Shown: positions 1-11,482, numbered from the stretch's first letter. The stretch is 64,000 nucleotides of DNA from Rutidosis leptorrhynchoides (GCF_046630445.1 NC_092338.1:222963501-223027500); one strand, 5' to 3'. Program-made: numbers and translations. The notes: generated by a model not told the origin, from the letters alone.

Positions 1-508
1 TAAATTTCTTTAAATTCGTTTTATATACTTGAAATGGTGTTAGTTAGTGTCTATGGCTCGTGTATAACATGAATATATGTTTTGTTTGCTCAATTCATTG
101 TTTTGAGTAACTAGTTTGAACATTTGTAATGGGTGTGCTAAATCTTGATTTTGAATGAGTTAATGTTGTTAAATTGTTAAATTTCATGTTTTAATTATGT
201 TACTAGTATCACTAGCTTCGTTTTGATGCGTAGGTTGATTAAGAAAACTTCAAAAACATGAATATTAATTTTTGTGGATTTTGATTAGGGTTTGATAGAC
301 TTAAAACGAACTTTTTGATGCTTGAATGTCATGAAATGTAAATTGTAAATGTATAGTTGTAACGTATGTTTCATTACCTTCAAAACGGCATATCATATGT
401 GTGAATTGGATTCCCGAAACTTAAAATGCATTTGATGAACTTGAAACTTTGAAAATAAACCTTTATTGATCACTTGATGAGATTTCAGTTATTGTAATTG
501 ATGTTTTT
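1..508 (+). repeat. LTR-H, left part (interrupted by TE-A)
   Basis: AT-rich non-coding sequence with no supported gene. I assign it to the same LTR as 11483-12939 because TE-A sits between the two with a clean TTTTT target duplication at 504-508 and 11478-11482. The start of the LTR lies outside the window, so its length and its own target duplication cannot be seen. Confidence 0.55.
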
Positions 509-3232
509 TGTAACGACCCGCACTTTTTCGATCATACTATACTTATAAGATTAATATTTACATAAATTAAACCTTGCCAACATGATAAGCAATCCAAATT
601 GTTGAGACTTATATTTCCGAAAAGAGTTTTACACAACGTTTGACCGTCTAGTTTGACCGATGATATCACGAACTATACAATATATGATAATTATACGTTT
701 GTGTATATAAATGTATATATACATATTTAACATGATTAATAAATGTTTTAATATCTCATTTTGTATTAATAACAACAAGTTATATGTGTATTTTGAAACT
801 ACTAACTTAAGTTTTCAAAACGATAACAATACGTAACGTTAATTGACATAAATACTTAAGACTTATAATGTTTATACATATATTGTATAAGTAATGTATT
901 TAATCACTTTTAAAGACTTAAATACATAAAATCATATAAGTGTATTCACAAAAGATAGCTATATTTGAATCCTCATTCCATTTTTCACAAAATTTCTATA
1001 CGTATATCTAGAGTATATGTACTCGTATCATACCCATCTTCTAGATGTATCTACTATTGGTATATACCCATAAAAATACACCAATAATTATATCCAATCA
1101 GTTAAGGATCATGTGAGGATTTAACTTTTGACAATTATCAAAAATATCTAGCAAAATAACAAAAGAAAGTTTTGTTTTTGTCCCCCATGAAAAACGCCAT
1201 TCATGGCCATAAATACCTTCACTTTGATTCAATTTTCATGATCATCTCTTAGCTAAATACCCACACTTCCATAACCCTTAAACACCTTCAACAATTCAGT
1301 AAGTTACCTTAAAGATCTAGCCATAAAAACCTTAGTTAAACACCATAAGAAAACCATACAAAAACACTTCAAGAAAACCCTCCAAGAACACCAACTTACT
1401 TCCAATCTTTCATCCACTTCTATCACCCTTTTGATTCTAGCTTCTTACTTCTCTTTTACAGCAACTTCATCCAAGGAACTTGAGGTAGAATCTATGTTCA
1501 TAACCTTATTCGATTCATATATATATAGCTATCATATTTTGTGGTATACAAGTTTAACAACAAGAACATAGTTTGAATGTTTTCAAACTTGTTTGCAAAC
1601 TAAATAGATCCTTCTAACTTAACTTTTAAAATACTTCAAGACCTGTAATATAACTTATGTATATGCTAATTTAACAAGGTAAAACTTGGTTTTTCAAAGT
1701 ATAAGTATTTTTAGAAAAATGGTCATTAAATGATTTTGTTGTAACGAAAATGATTAACTTCATAAGTTTCACTAAAGTTTGACCTATGCCGTGTGATTTT
1801 GAATACAAACTAAGGTATTTACAGTTCATAGTCTTAAAGAGGGACTCGATCCAAGGAGATGGCAAGTTGAATCAACGAAAACGGACTTGTAACGAAGAAA
1901 CTATGACCGAAACAAAATTGGTTATCCAAGGCTTAAATGACTTCGGGATTCATTGGAAAAATTTACATAAAATCACATACTTCTAAGATAACATGATATT
2001 TTATATATATGTACTTATAATTCAATTTTATATGGTTCAGGATCACCCGTAAACAACACGAGAAGATTAATCATAAGATCCCATGATTGTACGCAACACG
2101 TCATTTGACAACACCGGTACCATGGGTCAAGATTAATCTCGACCAATACATATACGTTGGGGTTTTATTTATTTCGTTGGGGGTTTTATTTATTGCGGGT
2201 ATATTAAACATCTAAAAATGAACCATTAAAAATTGAATTACTAACATCGGAATGCTAACTTCGGACTAAGGAAATATTCAAAGTATTAAAAGTATAACAA
2301 GTATATATATATATGTAACGTTTGTTTAAAATGAAAACATATTGATATATTATATATGGATAGGTCCGTGATATCAACCGGAAGACCGAGTCAAATTATA
2401 TATATCATCAAGACAAGTGTGAGTATATAGTCCCACTTTTAAACTCTAAATATTTCGGGATGAGAATACATGTATTTTATGTTTTACGATATGGACACAA
2501 GTAACTGAAAAATATATTCTACGTTGAGTTGTACCACTGGCATACTTCCCTGTAGCTTGGTAACTAATATTTACAGCGGTATTGTAAACGCGAATCCTGT
2601 TGATAGATCTATCGGGCCTGACAACCCCAACCGGACTGGACGACCAGTATTCAACGGTTGCACAGTACTTCGTTTTTGTGACTACACTTGGTACGGTGTA
2701 GTAAGATTTCATATTAAAGGGAATATGCGACGTGAAAATGTTAAGTATGGTTACCGAGTGCTCAACCACTTAGAATACTTTTATTAAACTGATTATATAC
2801 GAAATCTTGTGGTCTATATATATATTGCAGCCGGCATTAAACCTATATCTCACCAACTTTATGTTGACCTTTTTAAACATGTCTATTCTCAGGTGATTTC
2901 TAAAGCTTCCGTTGCATCATGTTGGATCTAACCAGGATCTTGCGTACGCATGTTTGTGTCAAAAATAAAACTGCATATCCAAGATGTTGTACTGTAAAAT
3001 ATGCTAGAAACCGTGTTGTTGTCATCATTTGTAAAGTTTGTAAGTCGAAGATTATCGCTAAACGTTAATCTTCTTTTTATTGTCTTAAGTTTGTAACAAA
3101 AATAATGGTTATGGTTTGTAATGTATAATATATGCAGTTTTCTTTCAAAAATGTCTCATATAGAGGTCAATACCTCGCAATGAAATCATACGTTATCTAA
3201 CGCGTTCTTATGGTTAAGGACGGGTTATGACA
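509..3232 (+). repeat. TE-A 5' LTR
   Basis: 2724 bp from TGTAACG to ATGACA. A TATA-like CATAAATA lies at 1208-1215, directly preceded by the inverted repeat CCATGAA (1185-1191) / TTCATGG (1200-1206). Further down come a donor-like GTGAG at 2419, a GATAGATCTATC palindrome at 2602-2613, the CAAC/GTTG hairpin at 2854-2866 followed by an acceptor-like CTCAG ending at 2892, and the hairpin GAGGT/ACCTC at 3163-3176. Small ORFs inside are present identically in both LTRs and are not taken as genes. Confidence 0.95.
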
Positions 3233-3234
3233 TG

Positions 3235-3246
3235 TGGTATCAGAGC
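3235..3246 (+). other. Primer binding site, tRNA-iMet type (TE-A)
   Basis: TGGTATCAGAGC, the usual plant primer site complementary to the 3' end of initiator tRNA-Met, two bases after the LTR end. Confidence 0.95.
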
Positions 3247-3431
3247 GGTGGTCTTAGCGAACCAGGTTTGCATTAGTGTGTCTAAACCGATAAGTCGTTA
3301 GGATACATTAGTAAGTCTGGACTTTGACCGGGTTTGATTTTAAAAAAAAAAAACCATTGCTTATCACTGTTGGTTAAAAATTCATATGTAAATATTATGT
3401 AAGTACTAATGGGTTAGTTGTTGTGTGATAG

Positions 3432-3920
3432 ATGTCGGGCTCGAAACTTATTATCACATTCAGCGACTCCGAATCAGAATCTTCAGATTGTGTTTCAGTC
3501 ATTAACATATCCGATGACGAAAATGGTATTTTTGGGGAAGACTCACAATTTCCAGATGAACCAACTATAGAAATATCGGAAAGTGAACCCGAGGAGGAAA
3601 GTGAACCCGAGGAGGAAAGTGAACCCGAAGAGGAAAGTGAACCCGAAGAAGAAAGTGAACCCGAGGAAGAAATACTAGAAATTACGAAAGAAAAATTCGA
3701 TCAAGGAAAGAAACGAAGAGCGAATGAATTAGAAAATTCAAATCCCGAACTTAGTGAGAATGACGTAGCACCAATTCCACTCAACACTACCACCCCTATT
3801 CCCGCTATTCCTATTAGTGCTATCCCCGCATCTAGTTCTTCGGCTCCTCAGCCAAAACGTAGGCAGACAGCTAGGATAAGCGTTAGGCCATTCATTGGAA
3901 CTAAACGCCCTAGAAAATAG
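3432..3920 (+). CDS. Extra acidic ORF upstream of gag in TE-A
   Basis: 162 aa starting at an ATG about 185 bp after the primer site. The N-terminal third is rich in Ser, Asp and Glu. Residues about 51-80 are five copies of SEPEEE, encoded by five 18-bp tandem repeats at 3582-3671. A basic patch (KKRR) follows at about residues 93-96, then a Pro/Ile/Ser-rich stretch and a basic tail with KRRQ and KRPRK that could act as nuclear localisation signals. I do not recognise the family. TE-B and TE-D carry a Ser/Asp-rich ORF at the matching place, so a pre-gag ORF seems a shared trait of these elements. It ends 360 bp before gag and is in a separate ORF. The start is the first ATG of the open frame. 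It is intact, and since the whole element is young that says little about selection. Function unknown. Confidence 0.72.
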   Translation: MSGSKLIITFSDSESESSDCVSVINISDDENGIFGEDSQFPDEPTIEISESEPEEESEPEEESEPEEESEPEEESEPEEEILEITKEKFDQGKKRRANELENSNPELSENDVAPIPLNTTTPIPAIPISAIPASSSSAPQPKRRQTARISVRPFIGTKRPRK

Positions 3921-4280
3921 ACCGAACGATGCACTGCCGTATTAAGCCATGGAATCATATAATGTTTTGTATAATATTATTAGTGTGGTTTGCTTAAAGT
4001 TTGATGTAAGATAAGCATATGTAAAATAGCGAAGTATGAAATGCAATAATTTTCCATGGTTAAGTATTATTTAGATTGTAGTAATTGATTCTGTACTAAG
4101 CTATTAAGTATGAACATTAATGGGTAGGTACTACCCAAGATATAATTATAAAACGCTAATAAGAAGAAAAGGCTTTTATAATAATACCTGGTTCATATTA
4201 TTAACAAGCTATAAATGTACTATAAATACATACTACATCTATAATAATCCATGTGAATAATTATTTTCTTTCATTAGGAA
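3921..4280 (+). other. Untranslated spacer between pre-gag ORF and gag
   Basis: No ORF of note. It contains a hairpin GGGTAG-GTA-CTACCC near 4123-4137 whose left arm resembles the purine tract found just before the 3' LTR of TE-C. TE-D (about 16091-16110) and TE-B (about 41709-41730, minus) have a related sequence at the matching place after their pre-gag ORFs. Confidence 0.5.
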
Positions 4281-7200
4281 ATGGCGCGATTGAACCGAAT
4301 GACGGAACAAGAAGTCGAGAACTTCATCAACCAGCGAGTCAACGATAGAATGCTATGGGTCGAAGCTGCAAGAGCTACTGCAGTTAATCCAAATCCTCGT
4401 GTAGGATGCTCCTACAAGACGTTTCAAGCTTGCAAACCTTCATCATTCAGTGGAACGGAAGGACCTATCGGTTTAACCCGATGGATAGAAAAGATGGAGA
4501 CGGTGTTCAAAATCAGCGGTTGTGATGAAAAAGACATGACCAAGTATGCATCGTGCACTTTACAAGATAGTGCACTCACATGGTGGAAGAATTATGTGAA
4601 GGCGGTAGGAGGAGATGTAGCTTATGATACTCCATGGGAAGAATTCAAAGCAATGATAATCACTGAGTATTGTCCAAGGAATGAGATTATTAAGTTAGAA
4701 GATGAGTTACGAAGTTTGAAGGTGGTTGGTACTGAAATCACCAACTACAACCAGCGATTCATGGAATTAGTTTTACTATGTCCTGAATTGGTTCCAACCG
4801 AAGCACGGAAGATTGAAATGTACAAAGGTGGTTTGCCCAAAAAGGTCAAGGCAAACGTTACGGCATCGAAACCTAAGACAATTCATGAAGCTATAACCAT
4901 GGCGAATGAGCTAATGGATCAGGTCATTTTGGACAAGAAAGCATTCAATACTGAGGTGAAGGTATTGGGGAACAAGAAAAAGTGGAATGGAGGTTATGAT
5001 CGAGGTAACCAACAACAACCTTATAAGAAACAAGAAACCACGAAAGGTGCGGGTAGCGGTTCAGGCTTTGGTTACAAAGGACAAAGTCCTTTATGCAACC
5101 GTTGTCACAAACATCATTTTGGTTACTGCAGTGTGTTGTGCACCAAATGCAGTAGACAGGGACATCTTGCTGAAGATTGTAAGGCTCTCGTTACAAATGC
5201 AAATGGTAACAAGACTCCTGCCACCAACGCAAATAGAACTGCTTTGGCTAACATTACTTGTTTTGGGTGTGGAAAACAAGGTCACTATAAGAGTCAGTGC
5301 CCGAATCCAGAAAAGAATGGCGGACCTGCACGTGGAAGAGCGTTTGTTATTAATGCTAGAGAGGCACGAGAAGACCCGGAACTTGTTACGGGTACGTTTA
5401 CCATTAATAACTTATCAGCATCTATTTTATTTGATACTGGCGCCGATAGAAGTTACGTGTGTATAAATTTTTACACTAAATTGAATTGTTCATCATTACC
5501 TCTAGATGCTAAGTACTTGATTGAGTTAGCTAATGGTAAGCTAATTAAAGCCGATAAAATTTGTCGTGATTGTGAAATAAATCTAGCCGGAGAAACGTTT
5601 AAAATCGACTTAATACCCGTAGAATTAGGAGGTTTTGATGTAATAGTCGGCATGGACTGGATGTCCAAAATAGGAGCGGAAATTGTTTGTGCCAAGAAGG
5701 CAATTCGTATTCCTGGTAAGGATAAAATACCGGTGATGATTTATGGAGAGAAGGGTAATTCAAAGCTAAAACTCATTAGCTGTTTGAAAGCCAAGAAGTG
5801 TTTAGAAAAGGGATGTTACGCTATTTTAGCACATGTTAATAAAGTCGAAAAGAAAGAAAAGTGCATCAACGACGTGCCTGTGGCAAGAGATTTTCCTGAA
5901 GTTTTTCCGGAAGAATTGCCGGGATTACCTCCATTTAGATCGGTAGAATTTCAAATAGATTTAGTACCAGGAGCTGCACCAGTGGCTCGTGCTCCATATA
6001 GACTTGCACCGTCTGAATTAAAAGAACTTCAAAGTCAGTTAAAAGAATTATTGGACCGTGGATTCATACGACCAAGTACATCACCGTGGGGAGCTCCAAT
6101 TTTGTTTGTTAAGAAGAAAGATGGATCTTTTAGGATGTGCATAGATTATCGTGAATTAAATAAGTTAACTATCAAAAATCGGTATCCACTACCGAGAATT
6201 GACGACTTATTTGATCAACTCCAGGGATCATGTGTTTATTCGAAAATCGACCTAAGATCGGGCTATCATCAACTACGCGTCAAAGAAGAGGACATTCCGA
6301 AAACTGCTTTTCGGACACGTTATGGTCATTACGAATTTTTGGTCATGCCGTTTGGATTGACAAATGCGCCAGCTGTATTCATGGACCTCATGAATCGAGT
6401 TTGTAGTCCGTATTTAGATAAGTTTGTTATCGTTTTCATTGATGATATTCTTATCTATTCCAAAAGTGAGCAAGAGCATGAGCAGCATTTAAGGTTGATA
6501 TTAGAGTTGTTGAGAAAAGAACAACTATACGCTAAATTTTCTAAGTGTGCTTTCTGGTTGAAAGAAGTGCAATTTCTTGGTCACGTTGTTAATAGCGAAG
6601 GAATTCAGGTTGATCCAGCAAAAACTGAAGCTATTGAAAAATGGGAGACTCCTAAGACACCAACGCAGATACGTCAATTTTTGGGTTTAGCCGGTTATTA
6701 TAGAAGGTTTATTCAAGATTTTTCCCGAATAGCTAAGCCGTTGACAGCATTAACACAAAAAGGGAAGAAATACGAATGGACCTCGGAGCAGGAGAACGCA
6801 TTTCAATTACTGAAGAAGAAGTTAACTACGGCGCCTATTTTATCATTACCTGAAGGGAACGATGATTTTGAAATATATTGTGACGCTTCGCGACAAGGTT
6901 TTGGTTGTGTTCTTATGCAACGAAAGAAAGTAATTGCATTTGCATCCCGACAATTGAAGATTCACGAGCGGAATTATACGACGCATGATCTAGAATTGGG
7001 AGCAGTCGTGTTTGCATTGAAGATGTGGAGACACTACTTGTATGGGGTTAAATTCACTGTGTTTACTGATCATAAAAGCCTTCAACATATTTTTGATCAG
7101 AAACAATTGAACATGAGGCAACGTAGGTGGGTCGAGTTAATAAACGACTATGATTGTGAAATTCGTTATCATCCCGGGAAGGCAAACGTGGTGGCTGATG

Positions 7201-8705
7201 CTTTAAGCAGAAAAGAACGAGAACCAATTCGAGTTCGAGCAATGAACATAAAAATTCGTATGAATCTCAACTCACAAATCAAAGAAGTTCAACGAGAAGC
7301 ACTTACTAAAGAAAATGTAGGAAATGAGATAATGAAGAAGTATGAGAAGCAACTCATTATGCGGGAAGATGGAATTCGATATTTTGCAAATCGTATTTGG
7401 GTACCGAAGTTGGGTGGATTAAGGAAGTTGATATTGAACGAGGCACATAAGACAAGATATTCGATACATCCTGGAGTTGGAAAGATGTACCAAGATCTTA
7501 AGACGCATTATTGGTGGCCTAATTTGAAGACAGACGTTGCAACATATGTTGGGGAATGTTTAACTTGTTCCAAAGTCAAAGCAGAACACCAGAAGCCGTC
7601 AGGGTTACTTCAACAACCAGAAATTCCAGAATGGAAATGGGATGGTATTACCATGGATTTCATCACGAAGTTACCAAAGACTGCCTGGGGATACGACACC
7701 ATTTGGGTGATTGTTGATCGTCTCACCAAGTCTGCACATTTCTTACCTATAAAGGAAACGGATAGAATGGAGAAACTATTACGATTGTATATAAAGGAAG
7801 TTGTTTCAAGGCATGGAATACCTATTTCCATTATATCCGATCGTGATAGTAGATTTACCTCAAAGTTTTGGCAATCACTACAGGAGGCACTAGGAACTCG
7901 TTTGGATATGAGTACCGCATATCATCCGCAGACCGACGGGCAGAGTGAAAGAACAATTCAGACTCTTGAAGATATGCTCAGGGCATGTGTGATCGATTTT
8001 GGAAACGGATGGGATAAGTATCTACCGTTAGCAGAATTCTCGTATAATAATAGTTATCATGCGAGCATTGGAGCTGCACCATTCGAAGCATTGTATGGAA
8101 GGAAGTGTAGATCTCCTATCTGTTGGACTGAAGTAGGAGATCGGCATTTAACTGGTCCCGAGATCATACACGAAACGACCGAGAAGATAGTACAAATCAA
8201 GGAGAGATTGAAAACAGCCCGTAGTCGCCAAAAGAGCTACGCCGATGTCCGAAGGAAACCATTAGAGTTTCAGGTCGGGGACATGGTTATGCTAAAGGTG
8301 TCACCTTGGAAAGGTGTAATACGTTTCGGCAAAAGGGGTAAACTGAACCCAAGGTACGTAGGCCCGTTTAAGATCATCGAACGCATTGGACCGGTAGCTT
8401 ATCGACTCGAATTACCGCAACAACTCGCTGGAGTACATAATACCTTTCACGTCTCAAACCTTAAGAAGTGTCTTGCAAAGGAAGACCTTACCATTCCTCT
8501 CGAAGAAATCCATGTCGACGAGAAACTACAATTCGTCGAAGAACCAATCGAAATCATGGACCGTGAAGTTAAACAGCTCAAACAGAGTAATATACCGATT
8601 GTTAAGGTTCGTTGGAATGCTAGAAGAGGTCCCGAGTTTACTTGGGAACGAGAGGATCAGATGAAACGAAAGTATCCGCATTTGTTTCTCGATGACGCAA
8701 AATAG
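4281..8705 (+). CDS. gag-pol: Gag-Pol polyprotein of TE-A
   Basis: 1474 aa in one open frame with no internal stop. Gag domain spans about residues 45-215. Zinc-finger region: a Cys/His cluster near 272, then two CCHC knuckles, the second ([14 protein letters not shown]) at 327-340. Aspartic protease motif DTGA is at 385-388. Reverse transcriptase lies at about 590-770 with active-site FIDD, the two Asp at 721-722. RNase H starts near Asp868. Integrase has the HHCC finger beginning near His1056 and a catalytic triad I place at Asp1126, Asp1187 and Glu1223, exactly 35 residues between the last two. The C-terminal 55 residues, ending near [16 protein letters not shown], resemble the degenerate chromodomain of chromoviruses. 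The domain order protease-RT-RNase H-integrase defines Ty3/gypsy. Gag and Pol are fused without frameshift. All catalytic residues I can check are present, so the enzyme set looks functional. Confidence 0.97.
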   Translation: MARLNRMTEQEVENFINQRVNDRMLWVEAARATAVNPNPRVGCSYKTFQACKPSSFSGTEGPIGLTRWIEKMETVFKISGCDEKDMTKYASCTLQDSALTWWKNYVKAVGGDVAYDTPWEEFKAMIITEYCPRNEIIKLEDELRSLKVVGTEITNYNQRFMELVLLCPELVPTEARKIEMYKGGLPKKVKANVTASKPKTIHEAITMANELMDQVILDKKAFNTEVKVLGNKKKWNGGYDRGNQQQPYKKQETTKGAGSGSGFGYKGQSPLCNRCHKHHFGYCSVLCTKCSRQGHLAEDCKALVTNANGNKTPATNANRTALANITCFGCGKQGHYKSQCPNPEKNGGPARGRAFVINAREAREDPELVTGTFTINNLSASILFDTGADRSYVCINFYTKLNCSSLPLDAKYLIELANGKLIKADKICRDCEINLAGETFKIDLIPVELGGFDVIVGMDWMSKIGAEIVCAKKAIRIPGKDKIPVMIYGEKGNSKLKLISCLKAKKCLEKGCYAILAHVNKVEKKEKCINDVPVARDFPEVFPEELPGLPPFRSVEFQIDLVPGAAPVARAPYRLAPSELKELQSQLKELLDRGFIRPSTSPWGAPILFVKKKDGSFRMCIDYRELNKLTIKNRYPLPRIDDLFDQLQGSCVYSKIDLRSGYHQLRVKEEDIPKTAFRTRYGHYEFLVMPFGLTNAPAVFMDLMNRVCSPYLDKFVIVFIDDILIYSKSEQEHEQHLRLILELLRKEQLYAKFSKCAFWLKEVQFLGHVVNSEGIQVDPAKTEAIEKWETPKTPTQIRQFLGLAGYYRRFIQDFSRIAKPLTALTQKGKKYEWTSEQENAFQLLKKKLTTAPILSLPEGNDDFEIYCDASRQGFGCVLMQRKKVIAFASRQLKIHERNYTTHDLELGAVVFALKMWRHYLYGVKFTVFTDHKSLQHIFDQKQLNMRQRRWVELINDYDCEIRYHPGKANVVADALSRKEREPIRVRAMNIKIRMNLNSQIKEVQREALTKENVGNEIMKKYEKQLIMREDGIRYFANRIWVPKLGGLRKLILNEAHKTRYSIHPGVGKMYQDLKTHYWWPNLKTDVATYVGECLTCSKVKAEHQKPSGLLQQPEIPEWKWDGITMDFITKLPKTAWGYDTIWVIVDRLTKSAHFLPIKETDRMEKLLRLYIKEVVSRHGIPISIISDRDSRFTSKFWQSLQEALGTRLDMSTAYHPQTDGQSERTIQTLEDMLRACVIDFGNGWDKYLPLAEFSYNNSYHASIGAAPFEALYGRKCRSPICWTEVGDRHLTGPEIIHETTEKIVQIKERLKTARSRQKSYADVRRKPLEFQVGDMVMLKVSPWKGVIRFGKRGKLNPRYVGPFKIIERIGPVAYRLELPQQLAGVHNTFHVSNLKKCLAKEDLTIPLEEIHVDEKLQFVEEPIEIMDREVKQLKQSNIPIVKVRWNARRGPEFTWEREDQMKRKYPHLFLDDAK

Positions 8706-8740
8706 GTACAATTTTAAAAATTTCGGGACGAAATTTATTT

Positions 8741-8753
8741 AACGGGGAGGTAA
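8741..8753 (+). other. Polypurine tract of TE-A
   Basis: AACGGGGAGGTAA immediately before the 3' LTR, 35 bp after the gag-pol stop. It would prime plus-strand DNA synthesis. Confidence 0.85.
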
Positions 8754-11477
8754 TGTAACGACCCGCACTTTTTCGATCATACTATACTTATAAGATTAAT
8801 ATTTACATAAATTAAACCTTGCCAACATGATAAGCAATCCAAATTGTTGAGACTTATATTTCCGAAAAGAGTTTTACACAACGTTTGACCGTCTAGTTTG
8901 ACCGATGATATCACGAACTATACAATATATGATAATTATACGTTTGTGTATATAAATGTATATATACATATTTAACATGATTAATAAATGTTTTAATATC
9001 TCATTTTGTATTAATAACAACAAGTTATATGTGTATTTTGAAACTACTAACTTAAGTTTTCAAAACGATAACAATACGTAACGTTAATTGACATAAATAC
9101 TTAAGACTTATAATGTTTATACATATATTGTATAAGTAATGTATTTAATCACTTTTAAAGACTTAAATACATAAAATCATATAAGTGTATTCACAAAAGA
9201 TAGCTATATTTGAATCCTCATTCCATTTTTCACAAAATTTCTATACGTATATCTAGAGTATATGTACTCGTATCATACCCATCTTCTAGATGTATCTACT
9301 ATTGGTATATACCCATAAAAATACACCAATAATTAGATCCAATCAGTTAAGGATCATGTGAGGATTTAACTTTTGACAATTATCAAAAATATCTAGCAAA
9401 ATAACAAAAGAAAGTTTTGTTTTTGTCCCCCATGAAAAACGCCATTCATGGCCATAAATACCTTCACTTTGATTCAATTTTCATGATCATCTCTTAGCTA
9501 AATACCCACACTTCCATAACCCTTAAACACCTTCAACAATTCAGTAAGTTACCTTAAAGATCTAGCCATAAAAACCTTAGTTAAACACCATAAGAAAACC
9601 ATACAAAAACACTTCAAGAAAACCCTCCAAGAACACCAACTTACTTCCAATCTTTCATCCACTTCTATCACCCTTTTGATTCTAGCTTCTTACTTCTCTT
9701 TTACAGCAACTTCATCCAAGGAACTTGAGGTAGAATCTATGTTCATAACCTTATTCGATTCATATATATATAGCTATCATATTTTGTGGTATACAAGTTT
9801 AACAACAAGAACATAGTTTGAATGTTTTCAAACTTGTTTGCAAACTAAATAGATCCTTCTAACTTAACTTTTAAAATACTTCAAGACCTGTAATATAACT
9901 TATGTATATGCTAATTTAACAAGGTAAAACTTGGTTTTTCAAAGTATAAGTATTTTTAGAAAAATGGTCATTAAATGATTTTGTTGTAACGAAAATGATT
10001 AACTTCATAAGTTTCACTAAAGTTTGACCTATGCCGTGTGATTTTGAATACAAACTAAGGTATTTACAGTTCATAGTCTTAAAGAGGGACTCGATCCAAG
10101 GAGATGGCAAGTTGAATCAACGAAAACGGACTTGTAACGAAGAAACTATGACCGAAACAAAATTGGTTATCCAAGGCTTAAATGACTTCGGGATTCATTG
10201 GAAAAATTTACATAAAATCACATACTTCTAAGATAACATGATATTTTATATATATGTACTTATAATTCAATTTTATATGGTTCAGGATCACCCGTAAACA
10301 ACACGAGAAGATTAATCATAAGATCCCATGATTGTACGCAACACGTCATTTGACAACACCGGTACCATGGGTCAAGATTAATCTCGACCAATACATATAC
10401 GTTGGGGTTTTATTTATTTCGTTGGGGGTTTTATTTATTGCGGGTATATTAAACATCTAAAAATGAACCATTAAAAATTGAATTACTAACATCGGAATGC
10501 TAACTTCGGACTAAGGAAATATTCAAAGTATTAAAAGTATAACAAGTATATATATATATGTAACGTTTGTTTAAAATGAAAACATATTGATATATTATAT
10601 ATGGATAGGTCCGTGATATCAACCGGAAGACCGAGTCAAATTATATATATCATCAAGACAAGTGTGAGTATATAGTCCCACTTTTAAACTCTAAATATTT
10701 CGGGATGAGAATACATGTATTTTATGTTTTACGATATGGACACAAGTAACTGAAAAATATATTCTACGTTGAGTTGTACCACTGGCATACTTCCCTGTAG
10801 CTTGGTAACTAATATTTACAGCGGTATTGTAAACGCGAATCCTGTTGATAGATCTATCGGGCCTGACAACCCCAACCGGACTGGACGACCAGTATTCAAC
10901 GGTTGCACAGTACTTCGTTTTTGTGACTACACTTGGTACGGTGTAGTAAGATTTCATATTAAAGGGAATATGCGACGTGAAAATGTTAAGTATGGTTACC
11001 GAGTGCTCAACCACTTAGAATACTTTTATTAAACTGATTATATACGAAATCTTGTGGTCTATATATATATTGCAGCCGGCATTAAACCTATATCTCACCA
11101 ACTTTATGTTGACCTTTTTAAACATGTCTATTCTCAGGTGATTTCTAAAGCTTCCGTTGCATCATGTTGGATCTAACCAGGATCTTGCGTACGCATGTTT
11201 GTGTCAAAAATAAAACTGCATATCCAAGATGTTGTACTGTAAAATATGCTAGAAACCGTGTTGTTGTCATCATTTGTAAAGTTTGTAAGTCGAAGATTAT
11301 CGCTAAACGTTAATCTTCTTTTTATTGTCTTAAGTTTGTAACAAAAATAATGGTTATGGTTTGTAATGTATAATATATGCAGTTTTCTTTCAAAAATGTC
11401 TCATATAGAGGTCAATACCTCGCAATGAAATCATACGTTATCTAACGCGTTCTTATGGTTAAGGACGGGTTATGACA
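8754..11477 (+). repeat. TE-A 3' LTR
   Basis: 2724 bp, matching the 5' LTR at a constant offset of 8245. The only mismatch I noticed is G at 9336 for T at 1091. It carries the same internal motifs, for example the hairpin at 11099-11111. It is followed by TTTTT (11478-11482), the second copy of the target duplication. Confidence 0.95.
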
Positions 11478-11482
11478 TTTTT

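Larger units (their letters stand above)
509..11477 (+). mobile_element. TE-A: complete, young Ty3/gypsy chromovirus
   Basis: A full-length LTR retrotransposon of 10,969 bp. The two LTRs are each 2724 bp, begin TGTAACGACCCG and end TTATGACA. The 5-bp target duplication TTTTT flanks the element. A tRNA-iMet primer site follows the 5' LTR and a purine-rich tract precedes the 3' LTR. The interior carries a 162-aa ORF and then one uninterrupted gag-pol ORF. I saw a single base difference between the LTRs (T at 1091, G at 9336). That implies a very recent insertion. With all parts present it is a candidate autonomous element. The lineage call (chromovirus, probably Tekay/Del) rests on the chromodomain-like C-terminus and long LTRs and is less certain than the superfamily call. 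Confidence 0.96.

Noticed and set aside
2446..2787. Overlapping ORFs of 107 and 87 aa in the TE-A LTR (also 10691-11032)
   Set aside because: They lie in the conserved non-coding leader module with RNA hairpins, on both strands at once; identity between LTRs only reflects youth of the insertion.
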